Origin: Paroedura picta
Lineage: Eukaryota; Chordata; Lepidosauria; Squamata; Gekkonidae
Direction: 5' to 3'
Length of the DNA: 64,000 nt
NCBI RefSeq assembly: GCF_049243985.1
Contig: NC_135372.1
Span: 94,727,318-94,791,317 of the forward strand
Part shown: in pieces, positions 1 to 35,352 of the stretch
Position numbering within the stretch: position 1 is the first letter of the stretch
Layout: each line of letters begins with the position of its first letter
The notes under the pieces: model-generated
Databases searched by the model: none
Seen by the model: the letters and a program-made list of their open reading frames with translations, nothing else
Told to the model about the DNA's origin: nothing
Position numbers and translations under genes: made by a program

Positions 1-227
1 TTGACAAAGTTAGATGCAAACTTGGAAGCCTTCAGCTTTGGATTTAAGAACAGCAGCGCTTTCACTTTGAGGGAAGGCTGCATTTAATAAGCACAGCAAC
101 TGAGTATAAAAGAGCTTGTAAGAGATCCTGTTATAGGAAGACTGATGTCAGGCTCCACTCAGCAGTATAGCTCAAATTGAGCAGATCACCAAATCTATTT
201 GTGAAAACTCTGTACTGTTCTTCCACT
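1..227 (-). other. KCTD20: KCTD20 3' UTR, cut by the window edge
   Basis: This sequence directly follows the KCTD20 stop codon on the minus strand. No clear AATAAA is seen on that strand here, so the transcript end probably lies to the left of the window. Confidence 0.75.
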
Positions 228-14526
<14,299 letters not shown>

Positions 14527-14572
14527 TTGGGGTATTTGTTCCAGGTGGGTCGTGTGTTGAACTGCAGCAGAA

Positions 14573-14665
14573 GAGCAAGATTCAAGTCCAGTACCACCTT
14601 AAAGACCAACTAAATCTCCAGGACATAAGCTTTTAAGTTTCAAAGTCCACTTCATCAGAGTGTTT
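14573..14665 (-). repeat. Fragment of the AAAGGTGCTACTGGACT repeat
   Basis: TTCAAGTCCAGTACCACCTT then AAAGACCAACTAAATCTCC is a diverged single copy of the repeat that forms the foldback at 7306-7470. It directly abuts the acceptor side of KCTD20 exon 2 and supplies part of its pyrimidine tract on the minus strand. Confidence 0.6.
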
Positions 14666-14888
14666 GTAACTCTAAGCGACTGCCCATTTGCAGAAAGGTT
14701 CCATAAAGAGACCAACAGAGGGTTCACATCCGAAACAAATCCCTCAGTCCAGTCAAGCCCAAGCACTGGCCCACATCACAGGTCAATGAAATATATATGT
14801 ATTTATTGCACTGAGTAACCTTTGAGCAGAAGGGCTGTATTTCAGCTAGGCACCTAGGTGTTTGATAGTGTCTGCAAATTGTGTATTA

Positions 14889-15156
14889 GAAGAAGAGTTG
14901 GTTCTTATATGCTGCTTTTCTCTACCCAAAGGAGGCTCAAAGCGGCTTACACGCCTTCCCTTTCTTCTCCCCACAACAGACACCCTGTGGGGTAGGTGAG
15001 GCTGAGAGAGCCCTGATATCACTGCTCAGTCAGAACAGTTTAATCAGTGCCGTGGCGAGCCCAAGGTCACCCAGCTGGCTGCATGTGGGGGAGTGCAGAA
15101 TCGAACCCAGCATGCCAGATTAGAAGTCCGCACTCCTAACCACTACACCAAACTGA
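14889..15156 (-). repeat. tRNA-headed SINE (GTGTAGTGGTTAGGAG type), minus orientation
   Basis: On the minus strand: A-box-like GTGTAGTGGTTAGGAGTGCG, B box GGGTTCGATTC, then the body CAGCTGGGTGACCTTGGGCT and a 3' end AAGAACCAACTCTTCTTC. This is the most frequent SINE in the window; other copies are at 17200-17512 (interrupted), 17513-17777, 23727-23974, 28973-29247 and 36254-36524. Confidence 0.9.
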
Positions 15157-16639
15157 ACCATTGATAATTTCCCACACACACAAACAAAACAAAACAAAAC
15201 TGGATACATGTAATAGTTTACTGGCCAGGATTATGGAAGTGAACAAAAATTATTCTTTACCTTTTTTCACTCAGCAAAACACAGTATAACTTTGCAGCTA
15301 TGCTGTGAACTAAGAAGACCCTTGTTCAATTCTTGCCTGTAACATAGTTTTATGCAAGCAACAAGCTCTTAATCTTTGTTTGCAATATGGACAACACATT
15401 CATGTTGTTCCTAGAGGTAGCGAGAAGCAGTATTTCAGGGAATATTTTGGGCTGCTGATGGAAATCTTTTCTGTCAGCAGAGAGTAATCATGGGATTCTA
15501 CTGTGTCCAAGGAACATCTGCATATACTATAATATATTCAGGTTCTTGCAGTACTCTTCCAAGTACTTCCCTCACCTGGAGTATTGGAAATTGTTTCCTC
15601 AAGAATTTATACACAGTGATAGTCACACAATACGTGTACATGTGTGTACACAGTTTTTTTTCAAGCCCAGCCTGAGAAACAAGTAATCAGTATCACCATG
15701 CCTGAAAGATCATGAAGGAATGAGTAATGCACAAATGTTGACTAACCTTGTCTGTCCTCAAATGTCCCCATCTGTCTTTCTCAAAGTTGTATTCAACCTT
15801 CTCTTCTGGCATTTTCTGATTTTAGTAAATCTGGCAACAGTTCTCATCTGACAGCTGTTAACTCCCATCTCCACATTACTAACATAACAGCAGCCTCTAC
15901 TTTTCCTGATGAGGTTAGATCCAGCTCTGCATTTTTGCAGGCACAAGGACCTCTGCCCACAGAGCATGACTTTCTCAGCTCTCCCATCCCATGGCAATCT
16001 AAAATACCCCCAGAAATACTGTCCTGGTGCCCTGGCTTGCATAAACAATGTGCAGGATCCATACCCTGCTATCTGCAAGCACATTTTTTGCACGGCTTTG
16101 ATGCAGTAGCAGCTATCCTAAACTTAAGGAGACAGTATCTAGGATAATTCTATTATTGGATGAAATACCCAACTGCAGACATAATACTCAAGAGCACAGT
16201 TCACTTACTTGCATTTGAGGAGCGGCCTGGTTTCTACAGCTTAACATTATAGTGTCAGCAATTTTTTTCTTTAGCAAAGTGAGATTCACTATGGGCGGTC
16301 TGCAATAGCTCTTCTATCTTACTTTTCCCAGCATTACACTCACTTTCTTCATCTGATATCAGCAGCATTTTAGTCAGAATCACTAGCCATGCTTCTGAGC
16401 TATTCTTGGCCAGTGACTACTTAGCAATCCATGGTGTGGGGTGATTGCATTCAGTAAGCACAAGAATTTGCCCCTTTGTGAAAGGGGTCTGTGGAGCCTG
16501 TGAAAATCTCCTGATGGAGACAAGGTCACTGAAGGTGTAAGAGTGCACATATCAACCCAGTTTGTATAACAATCTCCTTTTGCGATGTGGTCTGATATAG
16601 TTAAAGAACAAAACATTTGCCTGCATCAGTGAGATATTT
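15157..16639. other. KCTD20 intron 1 region, nothing recognised
   Basis: No repeat family or coding motif was recognised. Open frames on both strands at 15758-16147 overlap each other and look like chance. Confidence 0.5.
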
Positions 16640-17110
16640 TGTTAGATTTCTTTATATATTTCTTATATTTTTATCCCACCACTCTCCAGGGACTTGTGGC
16701 AGGTTACACAAAGCAAAAACAAACCCCAATAAAATAATCACATCCCTCGTGCTAAAATTCATAAAACCCCATAAATCCCCTAAAATGGTAGCATAATCCC
16801 CAAATCTTCCTCAATTCACAATCAAGCATACAAGATATGCAGAATGTAATAGCGCTGGCCAAAGGAGGAGGGCCCCCCGTTGACCCTGGAAACCCAACCT
16901 CAACCAAAGACCTGGCGGAAGAGCTCCATTTTGCAGGCCCTGTGGAACTTAGAAGCTCTGTCAGGTTCCTCAGCTCTTTCAGGAGCTCATTCCATATCTT
17001 ACTTCCAGAGTTTGAGCAAATGCGAGGCTCTCTGGATCTTGACTCCCCTGTATCACACCAACTGGAAACCTGGAGCCCCCTTAGAGTTCCTGGTATCTGA
17101 TTCTAGGGGC
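16640..17110 (-). mobile_element. L2-like LINE 3' UTR fragment
   Basis: Contains the tracts ATTTTTATCCCACCACTCTC and GAAGAGCTCCATTTTGCAGG typical of untranslated 3' regions of L2-like LINEs in lizards, here on the minus strand. No coding motif is left. Family call is by recollection of similar repeats, not alignment. Confidence 0.45.
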
Positions 17111-17199
17111 CATCATCTGTTATATACTGCTACTTTTTATGCTCAAAAATACAGGAAAAGGGCAGTTTACCCCCCCCCCCAATATATTTTTAAAAAGAG

Positions 17200-17512
17200 A
17201 GCCTGCTTGGTGTAGCAGTTAAGAGCAGTGGCTTTTATTCCCTGCTCCTGCACATGAAGCCAGCTGCGTGACCTTGAACTCACCACAACACTGATAAAGC
17301 TGTTCTGACTGATCAGTAATATCATAGGGCAGGGATAATCAACCTGTGGTCCTCCAGATGTCCATGGACTACAATTCCCATGAGCCCCTGCCAGCAAATG
17401 CTGGCAGCGGCTCATGGGAATTGTAGTCCATGGACATCTGGAGGACCACAGTTTGACTACCCCTGCTCTAGGGTGTCTGCTGTGGGGAGATGGAAGGGAA
17501 GGCGATTCTAAA
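17200..17512 (+). repeat. tRNA-headed SINE split by a hAT MITE
   Basis: The SINE head starts GCCTGCTTGGTGTAGCAGTT and runs to GATATCAT-like sequence at 17329; it resumes after 17465 with GGGTGTCTGCTGTGGGGAGA. The interruption is the 136-bp MITE. The insertion falls in the middle of the SINE body. Confidence 0.85.
17330..17465. mobile_element. Palindromic hAT MITE inside a SINE
   Basis: Same length and near-same sequence as 8118-8253. The two arms are almost perfect complements around CCAGCAAATGCTGG. Flanking octamers TCATAGGG and CTCTAGGG are a diverged target duplication. Confidence 0.88.
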
Positions 17513-17777
17513 GTTTGGTGTAGTGGTTAGGAGTCGGACTTCTAATCTGGCATGCTGGGTTCAACTCTGCACTCCCCCACATGCAACCAGCTGGGTGACC
17601 TTGGGCTCGCCACGGCACTGATAAAACTGTTCTGACCGAGCAGTGATATCAGCCTCACCTACCTCACAGGGTGCCTGTTGTGGGGAGAGGAAAGGGAAGG
17701 TGACTGTAAGCTGCTTTAAGCCTCCTTCGGGTAGGGAAAAGCGGCATATAAGAACCAACTCTTCTTCTTCTTCTTCT
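17513..17777 (+). repeat. tRNA-headed SINE, plus orientation, with (CTT)n tail
   Basis: Head GTTTGGTGTAGTGGTTAGGA, B box GGGTTCAACTC, body CAGCTGGGTGACCTTGGGCT, and a terminal CTTCTTCTTCTTCTTCT tract. It follows the previous SINE directly, in the same orientation. Confidence 0.9.
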
Positions 17778-17814
17778 AAAACGCTTTGAGACCGTCAAGT
17801 GGGTTGCCGTGTTG

Positions 17815-17925
17815 GCCTGAAGTAGTACAACAAAAATTGAGTCCAATTGCACATTTAAGACCAACAAAGATTTATTCAAACTGTGAACTTTCGTGTTCAG
17901 GCACACTTCCTCTGACAAAAAGGAA
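17815..17925 (-). repeat. Copy of the AAAGGTGC...GGACTC repeat
   Basis: GACCAACAAAGATTTATTCA and GAACTTTCGTGTTCAGGCAC match the left arm of the foldback at 7306. A second, opposite-facing piece (AGGAAGAGTGCATGCACATG then AAAGCTCACGTCTTAAATGT) lies 560 bases on, at 18480-18548. Confidence 0.65.
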
Positions 17926-18689
17926 CAAGAATCATGCCAGTACAGATATATAGAAAAGGTAAATTAGTGGCAAATTAGTAAACTGTTTTATAATATCCAA
18001 ATTATGCCCTATTATGCCATATGATTCAACTCTTATATCCACATACCTTCCAACCCCCTCTTCATTTAATTTTATTGTATTTGGGACAATGTGACTGTAA
18101 TGTGATTTTAGTGATATGTAATGTAGTTTTGAATTTAACTCTCTAGTCTCAGGACAAGATAACTGGCCAGCACAGCTTACCACTCGCAGGGATGCTTCCA
18201 CGCTTGGGAGGAGACGGATGGGACAAGCAACTAGTCCCTTTTAATTATTTATTTTCACAACTGGGAAAGTGTCTGCCATTAATTACTAACATGGGACAGT
18301 TTTATTTCTCCAATATTTTTGTGAACTATAACTGAACTCAAAAGGACTGATAAGCTGTTTTAGCTAAGAATTGTTATATGGCATCATATGGCTTAATTTG
18401 GATATTATGACACAGTTTACTAATTTGCCACAATTTGCTTTTGCCTTCTATCTCCACAGGTATGATGGTTGTTCATTTAGTCTGAGGAAGAGTGCATGCA
18501 CATGAAAGCTCACGTCTTAAATGTGCTATTGGACTTTTGTTGTAATGGTACCTGTCAAGGATACCTGCAGACAGCAACTTCCTGTGGAATTAAATCAGCA
18601 CTTCAGACTCCAAATGGACTCATAAGCAATTGCCTGCCTAATAGAGAATAAGTCCAGCAAGGAGGATCCATTAGGGAAAATTTGAACGA

Positions 18690-19720
18690 GGTTTTTAGAA
18701 GCAAAGCCCGCAAGTGTCGTCCTCATGGTTGGGCACACAAAGCGCAGCAGACCCGAGTCCACAAATCAATCCCAGCACTGCTGACCACCTTGTTTGTTTT
18801 GTTTCGGCCGCAGAAAAGCCTTGATCCGAGATACAAAAGACGGGAATGGCCGCTGTATAGCGCGGAAGAATTCTGTGAGCAGTTTTATGGTTTGTAACCA
18901 GACAGACCCACATTCGCTCCCCATAATCGCTTAACAAAGGATTTAAGCAGCGTCCGTAGCCCGGCGCTGGTTTCCCGGCCGCCTCGCGCCGCTCGGGGCA
19001 AAGCTCTTCGGAGGCCTCCAGTAAACACGGAGGGAGACTTCCAGCACGAATCCGTGCACGACGCTTGTCGCCCAAAGCAAGGGGAGCGCCTCCTCTGCAG
19101 CTGAGGCCACGGCACTTCCCCGGCTCTTCCTCAGCGTCCTAATATTTGCGCCTTTACCCGGAGACGTCCCCCCACCCGTCTCCATTACATAATCTGCACG
19201 TCAAGGGCCACGAACCCCGCGGAGTTTGTGCAAAGCTGGCTTTCCGTCCTAGGCCTTCATCACACGTACCCCGGAAAACTTGGAACCGCCAGGAAGACCG
19301 CTCCGATCGATCCCGAACCCTATTTTCGGAACAAACTTCTCCTACGACGATTCGTTTGGAGAGCCAATTAAATATACCACACTCACCTGCGTTCAATGCG
19401 TAAATGGTCCCCGTCGATGGAAGCACACAAAACTCCTAAGCTCTGCCATTAAAAAGAAGGGGAGCAAACCCGAAGAGCAGAGTAGCCCAGACTTAAAATT
19501 GTTTGCGCTGCAGAGCTCAAACTCTCCGCCCCCGATCTTAAAACCCGCGAGTGAGTCATGTAAATACTTCAAATTAAGAGTCCCTGCCCAGCATATACAG
19601 AAGAAACAGTAGTGCCTATACTCAGAGCTAAGATGAAGAAACAATATCAGTTCACAATATCTACTTTGCACTCCTGCCCCAGAGCATCGGGTTACGCGGT
19701 TAACCCTTTCCTGACTCAAC
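18690..19720 (-). promoter_or_regulatory. KCTD20: CpG-rich promoter region of KCTD20 with a candidate untranslated first exon
   Basis: This stretch, densest at 18780-19340, is rich in G+C and CpG, unlike the AT-rich surroundings, and lies upstream of KCTD20 exon 2. On the minus strand a good donor (GCAG|GTGAGT) ends a candidate leader exon at 19387, which would be joined to 14561. The transcription start would lie at about 19.4-19.7 kb. No TATA box was recognised. The assignment is inferred from position and composition. Confidence 0.6.
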
Positions 19721-20314
19721 ATGGTCAATTTTTAAATGCACTAGGTAACAACACCGCCTTACGAAACTGGAACCAATGCCAATACATTAGATTTTCGATT
19801 TTCTGTTAAAGGAACACCTACAGGATTGGACTCGTGCAAGAATATCAGAACCAAAAGCTATGTAATATCTTTCAGTAGGACCAACCAAAATATCACTAAG
19901 CAGTTGGCAAGCATCCAAGTTCGCCAGAATTCTTCATAAGGCCAGGTGTTCAGTACCAAAACAAAAAAGAAGGGGGTATGGGGAGCAAAGTTGTTTTAGA
20001 GCATGGTGGAAATGAATGTTCTGTATCCTGTCCTTTTAATGGGAGTACAGCCAGACTAAATTGGATTAGGTAGAACTGGGTGGAAAACAGGTTTGCATGT
20101 TGCAACAGACTGCTGCAACAAAGGATGAGAGCCAATGGCCCCATAAGCAATCTCCCATCCAAATATCAATCAACAGACGAATATTGTGGGCAGCTGATAG
20201 GATTTGGGTTGTAGTACCAGCCAATCAGTCTAAAAATAGAACTACAGCAAACTGTTAACATGACACATTAAACCATGCAAAATTCCTAGTAGGATCCTAG
20301 TTTCAGTGAGCTCT

Positions 20315-20406
20315 ACAGACTACAATTCCCATGAGGCACTGCCAGCACATGCTGCCCCCACAGGTAGTGCATGGACATCTGGAGAGCCACAGTTTGGCCA
20401 CCCCTG
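20315..20406. mobile_element. Truncated palindromic hAT MITE
   Basis: GACTACAATTCCCATGAG, CTGCCAGCACATGCTG and CATGGACATCTGGAGAGCCA followed by CACCCCTG match the MITEs at 8118 and 17330. The left end is missing and the right arm is diverged. Confidence 0.75.
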
Positions 20407-20419
20407 CACAATAGTATAG

Positions 20420-20761
20420 AACACAGTTGATAATATAACATATCCAACTAACTTTATGAACAATTTCATTCAGTGCAAGTTGATGGCCTGTGTAGAAGAG
20501 CCCGCTTGAATAATTCAGTTTTGCACTTTGTGGAAAGCAGGAGACTTCCTGTCTGACTTCTTCAGCCTGGCCTTTCCACAAGGTGGGGAATGGAGAAGGC
20601 ACAATGGAGAAGGCACAAGTATGGGCAGTTGTTGGTTTTGCCCATTTACAGGTTGGCACCTGCAGAAGACCCTGCTCCAATGACTGAAGGTGTCACGGTG
20701 GAACACAGGGGGAGAGGTGGTCTTGAAGAAGTGGGGGTCCAAGGCTATAAGGGGTTTTTAA
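20420..20761. mobile_element. Older L2-like LINE 3' region, left part of a BovB target site
   Basis: The sequence up to 20761 (GGGGTCCAAGGCTATAAGGG) continues after the BovB at 22814 (CCCAGTAACTGATGGGAAGC, then GGATGGTAGTGATATGAGTG and CACTATTTGATGCTACCTGG, to about 22980). Together they read like the 3' UTR of an L2-like LINE. Family assignment is tentative; the continuity across the BovB is clear from its target duplication. Confidence 0.5.
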
Positions 20762-20774
20762 AATATGAGAGCTA

Positions 20775-22800
20775 TTGTTGTTATGTGCGAAGTCGTGTCC
20801 GACCCAGTGCGACCCCATGGACAATGATCCTCCAGGCCTTCCTGTCCTCTACCATTCCCCAGAGTCCGTTTAAGTTTGCACCGACTGCTTCAGTGACTCC
20901 ATCCAGCCACCTCATTCTCTGTTGTCCCCTTCTTCTTTTGCCCTCGATCGCTCCCAGCATTAGGCTCTTCTCCAGGGAGTCCTTCCTTCTCATGAGGTGG
21001 CCAAAGTATTTGAGTTTCATCTTCAGGATCTGGCCTTCTAAGGAGCAGTCAAGGCTGATCTCCTCTAGGACTGACCGGTTTGTTTGCCTTGCAGTCCAAG
21101 GGACTCGCAAGAGTCTTCTCCAGCACCAGAGTTCAAAAGCCTCAATTCTTTGATGCTTGGCCTTCCTTATGGTCCAACTTTCACAGCCATACATTGCAAC
21201 TGGGAATACCATAGCTTTGACTAAACGCATTTTTGTTGGCAGGGTGATGTCTCTGCTTTTTAGGATGCTCTCTAGATTTGCCATAGCTTTCCTCCCCAGG
21301 AGCAAGCATCTTTTAATTTCTTTGCTGCAGTCCCCATCTGCAGTGATCTTGGAGCCCAGGAAAATAAAATCTATCACTATCTCCATTTCTTCCCCATCTA
21401 TTTGCCAGAAATTGAGAGGGCTGGATGCCATGATCTTTGTTTTCTTGATGTTGAGTTTTAAGCCAACTTTTGCACTCTCCTTCTTCACCCGCATCAACAG
21501 GCTCTTTAGTTCCTCTTCACTTTCTGCCATTAGAGTGGTATCATCTGCATATCTGAGGTTGTTGATATTTCTCCCTGCAATTTTGATCCCAATTTGTTAC
21601 TCCTCTAATCCCGCCTTTCTCATGATGTGCTCCGCATACAAGTTACATAGGCAAGGCGACAGTATACAGCCTTGCCGAACTCCTTTCTCAATTTTGAACC
21701 AATCAGTGATTCCATGTTCAGTTCTCACTATTGCTTCTTGACCTGCATATAAATTTCTCAAGAGACAAATAAGATGCTCTGGTATTTCCATCTCTTTAAG
21801 AACTTGCCACAATTTGTTGTGCTCCACATAATCAAAGGCTTTAGCATAATCAATGAAGCAGAAGTAGATGTTCTTCTGGAACTCCCTAGCTTTCTCCATG
21901 ATCCAGCGTATGTTGGCAATTTGATCTCTAGTTCCTCTGCCTCTTTGAAATCCTGCCTGTACTTCTGGAAGTCCTCAGTCCACATATTGCTGGAGCCTAG
22001 CTTGTAGGATTTTGAGCATAACTTTGCTAGCATGAGAAATTAGTGCAATGGTGCGGTAGTTTGAACATTCTTTGGCATTCCCCTTCTTTGGGATTGGAAT
22101 GTAAACTGAACTTTTCCAATCCTGTGGCCATTGTTGAGTTTTCCAAATTTGCTGGCATATTGAGTGTAGCACTTTTACTGCATCGTCTTTTAATATTTTG
22201 AATAGTTCAACTGGAATGCTGTCACCACCACTAGCTTTATTGTTGCTCAGACTTCCTAAGGCCCATTTGACTTCACATTCCAGGATGACTGGCTCCAGGT
22301 CAGTAATTACCCCATTGTGGTCATCAGGGATGTTAAGCTCGCTCTTGTATAGTTCTTCTGTATAATTTTGCCACCTTTGTTTAATCTCTTCTGCTTCTGT
22401 GAGGTCCCTACCATTTTGGTCCCTTATACCCATCTTTGCATGAAACGTTCTCTTCATATCTCCAATTTTTTTGAAAAGATCTCTGGTCCTCCCCATTCTA
22501 TAATTTTTTCTATTTTTTTGCACTGTTAATTTAAGAAGGCATTCTTATCTCTTCTAGCTTTTCTCTGGAATTCTGCATTCAATTGGGTATATCTTTCTCT
22601 TTCTCCCTTGCCTTTCACTTCCCTTCTCTCCTTAGCTATTTGTAAAGCTTCCTCAGATAGCCATTTTGATTTCTTGCATTTTTTTCTTTGGGATGGTTTT
22701 AGTTGCTACCTCTTGTACAATGTTGCGAACCTCCGTCCATAGTTCTTCAGGCACTCTGTCTAGATCTGATTTAAGAACCTTAAATCTATTTGTCACCTCT
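20775..22800 (-). mobile_element. BovB (RTE) LINE, 5'-truncated, 2.0 kb
   Basis: A 13-bp target duplication AATATGAGAGCTA flanks it (20762-20774 and 22801-22813). On the minus strand the RT domain runs through VKWALGSLSNNKASGGDSIP, FIDYAKAFDYVEHNKLWQVL and LCNLYAEHIMRKAGLEE, then a 249-residue open frame holding GLKLNIKKTKIMASSPLNF, CWRRLLRVPWTARQTNRSVL and RRGQQRMRWLDGVTEAVGAN. A few frameshifts interrupt the upstream part, and the endonuclease domain is absent through 5' truncation. It lies between the KCTD20 and ETV7 promoters. Confidence 0.95.
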
Positions 22801-22984
22801 AATATGAGAGCTAATAGGTTAATTGTGCCCAGTAACTGATGGGAAGCCATTGGTGCCTGAAGGATGGTAGTGATATGAGTGCTCCATTTAGTCTAGCGAT
22901 TGCTAATAGCCAAACTGTGGCATTCTTTACCAACTGGATTTTGAAGGGAGACCACTATTTGATGCTACCTGGCTCCAAGTGGAT

Positions 22985-22986
<2 letters not shown>

Positions 22987-23024
<38 letters not shown>
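22987..23024. repeat. (GA)n microsatellite
   Basis: About 19 uninterrupted GA units. The SPIN-like element at 23026 begins directly after it, and GAGAG also follows that element. Confidence 0.98.
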
Positions 23025-23025
<1 letters not shown>

Positions 23026-23026
<1 letters not shown>

Positions 23027-23327
23027 AGTGGTTCTCAACCTGGGGGTTGGGACCCCTTTGGGGATTGAATGCTTTCACAGGGGTCACGGCAGGACAAGCA
23101 GCTTGGGCAGGTGGGGGGGGGGGCACCACTGTTGCCATTCCTCCTGAAGGCTCCCACCAATTTATATACAATTTATACACAATCATGAACAATGGATCTT
23201 CACACCATTGGTCAGTTTCCATTTAATTTCTGTGAAAGAACACTTGCCTAGTTTTATGGTTGGGGGTCACCCCAACATGAGGAACTATATTAAAGGGTCG
23301 CAGCATTAAGAAGGTTGAGAACCACTG
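23026..23327. mobile_element. SPIN-like hAT non-autonomous element, copy 1
   Basis: Ends CAGTGGTTCTCAACCT and AGGTTGAGAACCACTG are perfect inverted repeats. The right part (TTTTATGGTTGGGGGTCACC, then CAACATGAGGAACTATATTA and AAGGGTCGCAGCATTAAGAA) matches the remembered SPIN/URR1 terminus closely. The middle (CACACCATTGGTCAGTTTCC) differs from mammalian SPIN as I recall it. Flanking octamers AGAGAGAT and AGAGAGGG are an imperfect target duplication inside the GA tract. Confidence 0.88.
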
Positions 23328-23726
23328 AGAGAGGGGGGGTCATCTAGGAGTAAGCAACCACACTCTTACTGGGTGCCAGACATTCTGAAGAATAGCACAG
23401 AAATGGGGAGTCAATAAATATTGCATGACTTAAAAAGAAAACTAATGGAAACATTCCTGAGCAGTAATTGGCCATGCTGGGCTGATGGAGATTCTGAGTG
23501 CTGAGGAGAGACATACAACACAGAAAGGCGGCATCTTTGTACACTTTGGGGGCTCTTGCTCTCAAAGGCTTCTAGCTGCTATTGGGCTCAGTCTCTTTAG
23601 CTCACGTGGCCTTTTGCCAGATTGCATTGCCAGTGCCAAACCTAGCTACTTCTGTGCCCAAGACAAGAATATAAAACTGCACCCACTATACTTTCATAGT
23701 AGCTATTTTAGTAAGAAGGTAAATAC

Positions 23727-23974
23727 AGAAGAAGAGTTGGTTTTTCTATGCCGCTTTTCTCTACCTGAAGGAGTCTCAAAGCGGCTTACATTCCCCTTCT
23801 CTTTCCTCTCCCTGTGAGGTGGGTGAGGCTAAGATATCATTGCTCAGACAGAAGGTTTTTCAGGGCTGTGATGAGCCCAAGGTCACCCAGCTGGCTGCAT
23901 GTGGAGGAGCGGGGAATCCAACCCGGCTCACTAGATTAGACGTCTGCACGCCTAACCACTACACCAAGCTGGCT
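23727..23974 (-). repeat. tRNA-headed SINE (GTGTAGTGGTTAGG type), minus orientation
   Basis: On the minus strand: AGCTTGGTGTAGTGGTTAGG, B box GGGTTGGATTCC, body CAGCTGGGTGACCTTGGGCT, and 3' end AACCAACTCTTCTTC. A (GT)n tract follows at the head end. Confidence 0.88.
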
Positions 23975-24217
23975 GTGTGTGTGTAGACTGAACAGCAGGG
24001 ATGACACAATCCAACCCTGCTTGGCCCCCTTCTCAACTGGGATTTAACAAGAGTAATACCAACTCAACTTATTACTCATCATATACTTTTCCCTTGCCCC
24101 TCAGCTTTGTGCTCCTGCTTGGCCCTTATTACAGTTCTGGGTCCAGCTTGGTAACTGGGTTGATTGCACTGGGTGTGGGATCCAGTGCAACTGATTGATG
24201 GCACCCCCTGGGCTTTC

Positions 24218-24328
24218 AAGGGGAGAGACTAACCGGGAGGTTTGCCCTTGCCTGCCTCTGCACAGCAGCCTGACCCCGTTGGGCCCCCCGATCTGACGAG
24301 ATCAGGCTAGCTTGGGCCAGGGTCAGAA
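24218..24328 (-). repeat. 5S-rRNA-headed SINE fragment, minus orientation
   Basis: On the minus strand the sequence CCAAGCTAGCCTGATCTCGT followed by CAGATCGG is the 5S-rRNA-like internal promoter head of Sauria-type SINEs. The body (GAGACTAACCGGGAGGTTTG on the plus strand) fits the rest. It abuts the ETV7 CpG island. Confidence 0.72.
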
Positions 24329-24870
24329 ATGTGACGGTGGCACAGGCCGGAGCCCACTTCGTCGCATGCCTCTGTCTTCCCTTCAGCTACGCCACGCAGA
24401 GCTCCTTGGAAGAAGGGCCGTGGGAGCCGATGGAGACGGCGGGCAACCGGGCTTCCCGTCCTACACCAACCTCTGGCTGGCGCACTCCAAACTCTTTCAC
24501 CCCGCCAGACTCTTTGCTGGCGGCGACTGCTTTCCCTCCGAGCAGGCTGAAAGCAAAAGAGCAAACTCTTGGCCGCGGCGGCGCGGATTTCGACCCGCGC
24601 TGCCCAGATCCTGGCTGCGAGAGAAGCGGAACCCGGCGGGCAGGCGCAACGGAGCGGCGATCCCTTTGCGGTTGTCGCTGTTTTGCAGTCCGAGCTCCTG
24701 CCACGCTGGGATCCGGCTAGTTTCGTTTTCGTTTCCCGGAAGGACGGGCTCAGAGCCCTGGCTGCTCGGCGACTGCCCTTTAGCAGAGCCAGGGGCTGGT
24801 GGGGCTTTGGGCGGAAGAGCGCGGGGCACCCATAAGACCTCGGCCCCTTGGAGCGGACGCTCTACCTGTC

Positions 24871-34685
<9,815 letters not shown>

Positions 34686-35275
34686 CCACGCCTAGGCATA
34701 GTTGGTACCAAGAGGTTGTGTCATGCAATGGAAAGGCTTGAAATGACAAAATGAAGGAAAAGATGTATGGGCTTGGTTCTCTTATAATATATCTATAGCT
34801 CAAATGGATAAGAGTGGTCAGAGGGTTTCTGTTGCCTTTCAGGTGACCATCTGCTCTGAAAGTACTCCTAAATTGGGAGTTCATGTTTACACACATAAAT
34901 AGGGTATTCTGGTCCTGAAAGACTGCCCCAGGAATCAGCTCCACATTCACACTTTGTGACTAGGGAGTTTACACATCTCAGATATCAGTCTTGATTTAAT
35001 TTTTTTTTAAGTCACAGCAAGTTGTACAGTTATCCAGCCCCCTCCCCCCCTTACAAACTTTTGTGCCCAGCTGTAATGAACAAAAGCAGCATCAGGACTG
35101 ACATGAAAAGGCAGAGGATGGCCAATGTAAGCCATTCCAAAGGCCACCTATGTGCATTCATTAGGCTGTCCATCTCCTCACTGTTATACTATTTGGTTAG
35201 CATAACACAGTTTGCCCAGTAAAAGAAGCAAGATCTTGTGTGCTGTAAAATAAATATCCCAAGAAGTATATTGCA
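34686..35275 (+). other. ETV7: ETV7 3' UTR (minimum extent)
   Basis: A canonical AATAAA at 35249-35254 would end the transcript near 35270. A second AATAAA at 37698-37703 could give a longer form reaching about 37720 through two SINEs. RNA data would decide between them. Confidence 0.5.
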
Positions 35276-35352
35276 AAAATAGAACTTGCATTTATTCAAG
35301 TAGGTCCAGTTGACATCCATGCTGCAGTCAAAAGGAGAGAAAAGCCTAACCT

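Noticed and set aside
17200-17777. tRNA-like A and B boxes
   Set aside because: They belong to SINE heads repeated at least six times in the window; no cloverleaf with an acceptor stem could be drawn.
22984-23226. Glu-Arg repeat frame at the GA microsatellite
   Set aside because: Pure simple-repeat translation running into a SPIN-like element.
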